Shown one piece after another: positions 59,099 through 64,000 of a stretch of DNA of 64,000 bases (positions are counted from its first letter, which is position 1; each line of letters opens with the position of its first letter). A model generated the notes under the pieces. The model had not been told where the DNA came from. It ran no database searches and worked only from the letters and a program-made list of their open reading frames with translations. Source of the stretch: Shinella sp032095155 (GTDB lineage Bacteria; Pseudomonadota; Alphaproteobacteria; Rhizobiales; Rhizobiaceae). The stretch covers positions 62,001-126,000 of the forward strand of contig NZ_JBLZPK010000060.1 of assembly GCF_049199905.1 (NCBI RefSeq). Reading direction: 5' to 3'. The position numbers were made by a program, and so were the translations under genes.

Positions 59099-59503
59099 TC
59101 AGTCGGCGGAAATCATCGTGACCAAGGCGTCAGCCGGTTCGACCGTCTCATAGGCACCATCGCCATCGACGACGGTCAGGATCGGCTCGCCGCGCGCGTC
59201 CGCAACGACCACCGTACCATCGCCATTGTTGATCCAGGTCCGCGCCGCCGAAAGGCCCGGCCAGACCGCATCACAATCCGCATTCGCGGTGAAGCGCTCG
59301 CTGCGGCTGGAAATGCGCGTGCCGCGTTCGGCAAGGCAGGCCGTGTTCGCCGTGACGTTGGAGATCGTGTAGGCGTGGTCGGTCGCACCGGCCGGGATCG
59401 AATTCGAGACGACCGGATCAACACCGGGCGTCTGGTGATTGGCCACGCTCCAGAGACCGAACGAGGCCACACCGACTGCGGCGACCATCATCAGCATCTT
59501 CAT
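59099..59503 (-). CDS. small exported Inh/AprI-like protein
   Basis: A 134-residue protein with an N-terminal signal (MLMMVAAVGVASFGLWSVAN). The mature part has two cysteines (NTACLAERGTRISSRSERF and ANADCDAVWPGLSA) and WINNGDGTVVVADARGEPIL, a pattern like the small beta-barrel of alkaline proteinase inhibitors and Omp19. It may be a protease inhibitor or only share the fold. It is convergent with the PuuD-like gene, with stops 5 bp apart. Confidence 0.6.
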   Translation of the reverse strand: MKMLMMVAAVGVASFGLWSVANHQTPGVDPVVSNSIPAGATDHAYTISNVTANTACLAERGTRISSRSERFTANADCDAVWPGLSAARTWINNGDGTVVVADARGEPILTVVDGDGAYETVEPADALVTMISAD

Positions 59504-59563
59504 GGCATTCTCCTTCGCAACGACTCGTCGGAAGGATCATGCGCCGCCAAACTTGCCGAAGGG

Positions 59564-60553
59564 TTAACGAAGGCTTTCCAGCCCTGCCCCGGTTTTTCGC
59601 GTAAAGGGCGTCTCCGACACGGGTGTCAGCGCCGAACCCGTGTCGAACCAAGCCTGCAGATTATCGGCGACCAGATCGGCCATCGCATCCCGTGTCGCGA
59701 CGGAGGCCGAGGCGACATGCGGCAGAAGCGAGACATTCGGCAGCGCCAGCAACGCCTCCGGCACATGGGGCTCGTCGTAGAACACGTCGAGCCCGGCCCC
59801 GGCGATGACACCGTTCTCAAGCGCCTGCACAAGCGCCTCCTCATCGACGGTCCAGCCGCGCCCGACATTGATCAGCACGCCATCGGCGCCAAGCGCCTTC
59901 AGCACGGTCGCGTCGATGGTGCGATGGGTCTCGGCCGTCTTCGGCACGATGGCGATCAGCGTGTCCACCGCCTGCGCCATCTCGATGAGCGACGGATAAT
60001 AGGCATAGGGCACATCCGCCCGCGGACGCCGCGTATGATAGGCGATCGCGACACCAAAACCCTTCAGCCGGTCGGCAATGGCAAGGCCGATGCGGCCAAG
60101 CCCGTAGATACCCAAGGTGCGGCCGCGCAGAGTGAGCGGCGTCAGCGGAAAGGCGCCCTCGCGCTTCCAGCGCCCCTCGCGCAGCCAGGTTTCCGCCTGC
60201 GGGAACCGGCGCAGCGTATTGAGCAGCAGCCCAATGGCGGTGTCGGCCACCTCGTCATTCAAAACATCGGGCGTGTTGGTGACGGCGATGCCGCGTGCGG
60301 CAGCGGCGGCGACATCGACACCGTCATAACCGACGCCGAAACTCGCGATGATCTCCAGGGCCGGCAGATGCTCGATCAAGGCCCCGTTGACGCCGCCTGA
60401 GACGGCAACGCCTGAAATGGCCGCGGCTTCCGAGCGGGCGAGCAGCGCCGGGTCGGCCCGTTCGATTCGCACGACATCGAAGCGCTCCTTCAGCCGCTCC
60501 AGTACCCGTTCGCGGATAGGTCCGGGCACGAGAATGCGTGTCTTGGCCGACAT
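59564..60553 (-). CDS. D-2-hydroxyacid dehydrogenase
   Basis: A 329-residue NAD(P)-dependent dehydrogenase of the glyoxylate/hydroxypyruvate reductase type. Marks: ASFGVGYDGVDVAAAAARGI, the nucleotide fold LGIYGLGRIGLAIADRL, catalytic Arg in LINVGRGWTVDEEAL, Glu region in DVFYDEPHVPEALL and catalytic His in LLPHVASAS. It starts 26 bp after the lacI-type gene and is probably in its operon, so a sugar-derived acid such as glyoxylate, hydroxypyruvate or 2-ketogluconate is a likely substrate. Confidence 0.88.
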   Translation of the reverse strand: MSAKTRILVPGPIRERVLERLKERFDVVRIERADPALLARSEAAAISGVAVSGGVNGALIEHLPALEIIASFGVGYDGVDVAAAAARGIAVTNTPDVLNDEVADTAIGLLLNTLRRFPQAETWLREGRWKREGAFPLTPLTLRGRTLGIYGLGRIGLAIADRLKGFGVAIAYHTRRPRADVPYAYYPSLIEMAQAVDTLIAIVPKTAETHRTIDATVLKALGADGVLINVGRGWTVDEEALVQALENGVIAGAGLDVFYDEPHVPEALLALPNVSLLPHVASASVATRDAMADLVADNLQAWFDTGSALTPVSETPFTRKTGAGLESLR

Positions 60554-60579
60554 GGGAAACCTCGTCTGCGCTTGCGACC

Positions 60580-61608
60580 TCAGCCTTCGGGATGCGGCTT
60601 CAGCGGTCCGGTGGATTGCCGGATGCGCATTTCCGGCTTGATGAGATGAATGCCATCAGGCTCATGGCTGCCCTTGAGCTTGTCGAGCAGCGCGCGGGCG
60701 GCGTTTCGGCCGACTTCCGACTGGCCGTTCCAGACGGTGGTGAGTGCGGGCGTCGCGATCGCCGCCTCTTCCAGATCGTCATAGCCGGTGACGGAAACAT
60801 CGCGGCCGGGCACGAGGCCGGCACGCGCAATGCCGTTCATCAGGCCGATTGCGACGAGATCGTTCCAGCAGACGGCCGCGGTCGGCTTCTGCGGCAGGGA
60901 GAGGAAGTGCACCGCGGCCTCGAAGCCACCCTGCTTGGTGCGGGGACCGGGAATGCGCAGGCTCGGATCGACCTCGATATTGGCCTTGCGCAACGCATTG
61001 ACATAGCCCTGGTAACGGTCACGGCCCGTCGAGGTCTGGTCCGTACCGCCCACCATAGCGATGGTGCGGTGGCCAAGCCCGATCAGGTGGTTGGTGGCAA
61101 GTGAAATGCCATAGCTGTCGTCACCGCGGAAGATCGGCACGTCGAGCCCGTCGATGGAGCGCGCGATCAGAATCGCCGGCATGCCGTTGTCCTCGGCAAG
61201 CTGGATATCCTCCGGCGGCGTGCCGATGGCCGGCGACATGATGACGCCGTCACCGCCGAGCTGCAAAAGCGTCTCGATGAAATTGCGCTGCTTTTCGACG
61301 GAATCGTAGTGGTTGGACAGGATGAAAGTCTGTCGATCGCGATCGAGCTCGCTTTCGATCGACTTCAGGATTTCCGCATAGAACGGGTTCATGATGTCGT
61401 GCACGACGACGCCGATGATGCCCGATCGGGAGGTGCGCAGGCTGGCGGCGCGGCGGTTGTAGATATAGCCGAGCGCCCGCGCCTGTTCCTTGATCCGGTC
61501 GCGCGTCGCGGCAGCAACGAGCGGACTGTCTCTCAGCGCAAGCGATACCGTCGCGGTGGAAACGCCCAGCGTCTCCGCGATGGTGGAAAGCTTGATTTTC
61601 TGTGCCAC
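60580..61608 (-). CDS. LacI family transcriptional regulator
   Basis: A 342-residue regulator from GTG 61608 (after GGGAGGCTAC). Residues 5-60 are the DNA-binding domain: KLSTIAETLGVSTATVSLAL with hinge RTSRSGIIGVVVHDI. The rest is the periplasmic-binding-like sugar domain (FRGDDSYGISLATNHLIGLG, VSVTGYDDLEEAAIATPALT). A palindromic site TTTAAACAGTTTAAA lies 38 bp upstream, so autoregulation is likely. The following dehydrogenase gene is the probable target. Confidence 0.9.
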   Translation of the reverse strand: MAQKIKLSTIAETLGVSTATVSLALRDSPLVAAATRDRIKEQARALGYIYNRRAASLRTSRSGIIGVVVHDIMNPFYAEILKSIESELDRDRQTFILSNHYDSVEKQRNFIETLLQLGGDGVIMSPAIGTPPEDIQLAEDNGMPAILIARSIDGLDVPIFRGDDSYGISLATNHLIGLGHRTIAMVGGTDQTSTGRDRYQGYVNALRKANIEVDPSLRIPGPRTKQGGFEAAVHFLSLPQKPTAAVCWNDLVAIGLMNGIARAGLVPGRDVSVTGYDDLEEAAIATPALTTVWNGQSEVGRNAARALLDKLKGSHEPDGIHLIKPEMRIRQSTGPLKPHPEG

Positions 61609-61646
61609 GTAGCCTCCCGCAGCAACGCATCCTTTAAAACAGTTTA

Positions 61647-61661
61647 TTTAAACAGTTTAAA
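61647..61661. promoter_or_regulatory. palindromic operator upstream of lacI-type gene
   Basis: TTTAAACAGTTTAAA has 7-bp perfect arms around a single A. A partial copy (AAAACAGTTTA) lies just beside it. It overlaps the stop codon of the upstream marR gene. Confidence 0.6.
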
Positions 61662-62202
61662 TGTCGTCGGCAACAGGCTTTGCGCCATTCTCCGCCGTAT
61701 CAGGCGCGGAGACATGCAGATTCTCGTCCATGGCGCGCAGCAGCTTGAGGAGATGGCGCACGTCCTTTTCGCTCAAACCCTCCGCCGCCTGCCGCTCGCT
61801 GAGCCGGCCGGCTTCGGAAATGCGATCGACGGAAGACCGGCCCGCTTCGGTCAGATGCACCATGGTCAGACGCCCATCCGTCTCGTCCGGCCGGCGCTCG
61901 ACGAAGCCCTGCGCCTCCAGCCGCCCGATGGTGCGCGTCATGGTCGGCGCCTTCACGCCAAGGCGCGCGGCGAGCGCGCCTGCCGTCAGCCCCCCCTCCT
62001 CCGACAGCGCCAGGATTACGCCGTCCTGCCCGGCATAGAGGCCGGTGGCGAGAAGATTGCGCGAGAGCACGGTGCGCATGGACCGGGCAGCATTGACGAC
62101 GGCAGAGGCAAGTCCCGCACCGGACACATCCCCGTGCGATTTCTTCTTCTTGCCCTTCTTGGCGTCCTTGCTGTCCTTGCCGTCCTTGTGCTTCTTGCCC
62201 AT
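61657..62202 (-). CDS. MarR family regulator with Lys-rich N-terminus
   Basis: A 181-residue regulator. The first 22 residues are nearly all Lys, Gly and Asp (MGKKHKDGKDSKDAKKGKKK), unusual for the family and possibly a nonspecific DNA-contact tail. The winged helix follows: LTAGALAARLGVKAPTMTRT, then GRLEAQGFVERRPDETDGRL. ATG 62202 follows GGAGGCGATGG. The next gene on the strand is the lacI type, 48 bp away. It is divergent from the creatininase-family gene, a possible target. Confidence 0.82.
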   Translation of the reverse strand: MGKKHKDGKDSKDAKKGKKKKSHGDVSGAGLASAVVNAARSMRTVLSRNLLATGLYAGQDGVILALSEEGGLTAGALAARLGVKAPTMTRTIGRLEAQGFVERRPDETDGRLTMVHLTEAGRSSVDRISEAGRLSERQAAEGLSEKDVRHLLKLLRAMDENLHVSAPDTAENGAKPVADDI

Positions 62203-62294
62203 CCATCGCCTCCTGCACCGCCCGCCGATACCTTGCATCGCTGGCCCGGCTCTGTATGACAGAGGAAGAAGGCCGGCGGCAAGGGAGGATCGGT

Positions 62295-63098
62295 ATGGCG
62301 CATACCCAGGCACGCCCCAAGAGGCGATGGGTGGAAAACGACCCCATGCTGACCCCGGAAGACCGCGCGGACTGGATCGCCGTGCTGCCGCTCGGCGCGC
62401 ATGAGGGCCACGGCCCGCACCTGCCGCTCGAAACCGACACGCTGATCGCCGAAGGCATCGCGGAACGGCTGGCCGCCGTTCTGCCGGAGCACCTGCCCGT
62501 CACATTCCTGCCCGTCGAGCCCTTCGGCTACTCGCCCGAACATCTCGACGTGCCCGGCACGCATTCGCTCCCCTATGGCGACGCAATCGAGCGCTGGCTG
62601 CGCATCGCCGGGGACCTCAACCGCTTCGGCATCCGCAAGCTGGTGCTGCTCAATGCCCATGGCGGCAATTCCCCTCTGATGACCATCGTCGCGACGGAAG
62701 CGCGCGTGCGCTTCGGCATGCTCGCGATCGCCACCGCCTGGACCCGCTTCGGCCAGCCTGACGGCTGGATTTCCCCGGAGGACAAGGCCATCGACATCCA
62801 TGGCGGCGATATCGAAACCTCCGTCATGCTTGCCCTCCACCCCGAACGGGTGGATATGGCGAAGGCCGAACGCTTCGTCTCGCGCCAGACGGAGTTCGCC
62901 GCCCGCTTCGCCCATCTGCGCGCCTATGGCCCGCACGCCTTCGGCTGGAAAATGTCCGACCTCAACCCGAAGGGCGTGGCGGGAGACGCCAGTGCCGCCA
63001 CCGCCGAAAAGGGCGAGCAGTTGATCGCGCACGCGCTGCACGGCCTCGTCGGGCTGCTGGAAGATGTCGCGGCTTTCGACGCAAAGACGCTTTTATAG
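62295..63098 (+). CDS. creatininase family amidohydrolase
   Basis: A 267-residue metal-dependent amidohydrolase of the creatininase group, which also includes MftE-type peptidases and FAPy deformylase. Metal ligands are in LPLGAHEGHGPHLPLETDTL, LLNAHGGNSPLMTIVATEAR and DIHGGDIETSVML. ATG 62295 follows AGGGAGGATCGGT. The N-terminal 25 residues are basic. The exact amide substrate is not readable. Divergent from the marR-type gene; a COG0523 GTPase gene follows 91 bp later. Confidence 0.85.
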   Translation: MAHTQARPKRRWVENDPMLTPEDRADWIAVLPLGAHEGHGPHLPLETDTLIAEGIAERLAAVLPEHLPVTFLPVEPFGYSPEHLDVPGTHSLPYGDAIERWLRIAGDLNRFGIRKLVLLNAHGGNSPLMTIVATEARVRFGMLAIATAWTRFGQPDGWISPEDKAIDIHGGDIETSVMLALHPERVDMAKAERFVSRQTEFAARFAHLRAYGPHAFGWKMSDLNPKGVAGDASAATAEKGEQLIAHALHGLVGLLEDVAAFDAKTLL

Positions 63099-63189
63099 CC
63101 GCATCCGGCATTTGCGCTGGCCCATCCGATCTCCTATATCAGACCCAACCGGACGCTCGCCAGCGTCCCCGTCCTTGTTCGAGGTTCCC

Positions 63190-64000
63190 ATGACCGAAAC
63201 AGCCCCCGCAAAGCCCATTCCCGTCACCGTTCTCACCGGCTATCTCGGCGCCGGCAAGACGACGCTGCTGAACCGCATCCTCACCGGCAACCACGGTAAG
63301 AAATATGCCGTCATCGTCAACGAGTTCGGCGAGATCGGCATCGACAACGACCTGATCGTCGAGTCGGACGAGGAAATCTACGAAATGAACAACGGCTGCA
63401 TCTGCTGCACCGTACGCGGCGACCTGATCCGCGTCGTGGAAGGCCTGATGCGCCGCCCCGGCCGCTTCGACGCCATCATCGTCGAGACGACAGGCCTTGC
63501 CGATCCGGTGCCGGTCGCCCAGACCTTCTTCATGGACGACGACGTTCGCCAGAAGACTGAACTCGACGCCGTCGTGGCGCTGGTCGATGCAAAACACCTG
63601 CCGCTGCGCCTGAAGGACAGCCGCGAAGCCGAGGACCAGATCGCCTTTGCCGATGTCGTGCTGATCAACAAGACTGACCTCGTCGGCGCCGACGAACTGG
63701 CGAAGATCGAGGCGACGGTGCGCGCCATCAACCCGTCCGCCCGCATCCATCGCACGACCCGCTCGGAAATCGACCTGACCAAAGTTCTCGACCAGGGCGC
63801 GTTCAATCTGGAACGGGCGCTGGAAAACGATCCGCATTTCCTCGACCACGATCACGAAGACCATGTCTGCGGCCCGGATTGCGGCCACGACCATCATCAC
63901 CATGGCCACGATCATGATCACCACCACCATGATCGCGATCATCACGACCACGATCACCACCATGATCATGACCACCACCACGACCACGGCGTCTCGCCGA
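63190..64000 (+). CDS. COG0523 (CobW-like) metal GTPase, truncated by the window end
   Basis: At least 270 residues, without stop in the window. G motifs: Walker A LTGYLGAGKTTLLNRIL, VIVNEFGEIGIDNDLIVE, the metal site NNGCICCTVRGDL (C-x-C-C), VETTGLADPVPV and NKTD. From about residue 215 it turns extremely His/Asp-rich, with HEDHVCGPDCGHDHHHHGHD and onward. COG0523 proteins load metals, mostly zinc or cobalt, into client enzymes; the His stretch may store or sense metal. ATG 63190 follows GAGG. The neighbouring metal-dependent creatininase-type enzyme is a conceivable client. Confidence 0.9.
   Translation, partial: MTETAPAKPIPVTVLTGYLGAGKTTLLNRILTGNHGKKYAVIVNEFGEIGIDNDLIVESDEEIYEMNNGCICCTVRGDLIRVVEGLMRRPGRFDAIIVETTGLADPVPVAQTFFMDDDVRQKTELDAVVALVDAKHLPLRLKDSREAEDQIAFADVVLINKTDLVGADELAKIEATVRAINPSARIHRTTRSEIDLTKVLDQGAFNLERALENDPHFLDHDHEDHVCGPDCGHDHHHHGHDHDHHHHDRDHHDHDHHHDHDHHHDHGVSP

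Noticed and set aside
63139..63987. Minus-strand open frame of 282 codons at the window end with many Val/Met runs
   Set aside because: It is the antisense image of the His-rich stretch of the COG0523 gene; the Val/Met runs come from repeated CAT/CAC/GAT codons.
63880..64000. CAT/CAC/GAT-rich stretch considered as a DNA repeat
   Set aside because: It is in frame with the GTPase and encodes His/Asp, and codons vary, so it is a protein-level low-complexity region and not a CRISPR or satellite.

Overview
The window looks like chromosomal DNA of a member of the Rhizobiaceae (Rhizobium, Agrobacterium, Shinella or Ensifer type). This rests on gene content and order, not on a database search: high-GC coding sequence, a soxBDAG sarcosine oxidase cluster, a split pntAA-pntAB-pntB transhydrogenase next to a small aa3 oxidase subunit IV gene, a glgPBCA-pgm-glgX operon, DUF982 proteins and FCD/LacI sugar regulators. 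A run of 187 N (47643-47829) shows that this is a draft assembly, so single-base frameshifts should be read with care.

Positions 1 to about 10.9 kb are an accessory stretch of small, orphan and decaying genes: an acyl carrier protein, two DUF982 proteins, an acidic proline-rich protein and a frameshifted relative of it, an RNase H that has lost its first catalytic strand, a LuxR-type regulator, a secreted OmpA / SH3 / RTX trio, parD with a broken parE, the two ends of a serine recombinase with its middle deleted, and the first 23 or so codons of an exonuclease III gene. AT content is clearly higher around 8.45-8.75 kb. I see no tRNA, intact transposase or CRISPR array.

From 11 kb to 31 kb the window is ordinary chromosome. 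It carries a xanthine/urate-type permease, an orphan LytS-type kinase, and a sugar-acid locus (FCD regulator, divergent uxaA-type dehydratase, and a dgoD remnant beside a frameshifted GFA gene). An FCD regulator with two winged-helix modules follows, then ilvD, then a MarR-centred set (GFA, MarR, DUF899, double VOC) with two matching palindromic operators. Next is the three-gene transglutaminase-DUF2126 / circularly permuted ATP-grasp-alpha-E / transglutaminase cluster, a predicted but poorly understood peptide-modifying system and the strongest candidate here for unexplored biochemistry. A TadG-like von Willebrand protein closes this part.

From 31.7 to 42.7 kb six genes form one tight glycogen operon covering synthesis (glgC, glgA, glgB), breakdown (glgP, glgX) and the glucose-1-P/glucose-6-P link (pgm). 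A MaoC-type hydratase and a streptothricin-acetyltransferase-like GNAT follow. On the minus strand soxBDAG oxidises sarcosine with tetrahydrofolate; the N run hides the soxB end and the soxD start.

From 49.5 to 64 kb come rpsU, a 44-bp near-perfect palindrome, a TPR lipoprotein, the pnt operon (proton-driven NADPH formation), an autoinducer-synthase/FeeM-like GNAT preceded by a CtrA-type box, a membrane GGDEF-EAL protein with an altered GGDEF motif, a PuuD-like gamma-glutamyl hydrolase behind a perfect 16-bp palindrome, a small secreted Inh-like protein, a marR / lacI / 2-hydroxyacid dehydrogenase run with a palindromic operator, a creatininase-family amidohydrolase, and a COG0523 metal GTPase with a very His-rich insert that runs off the window.
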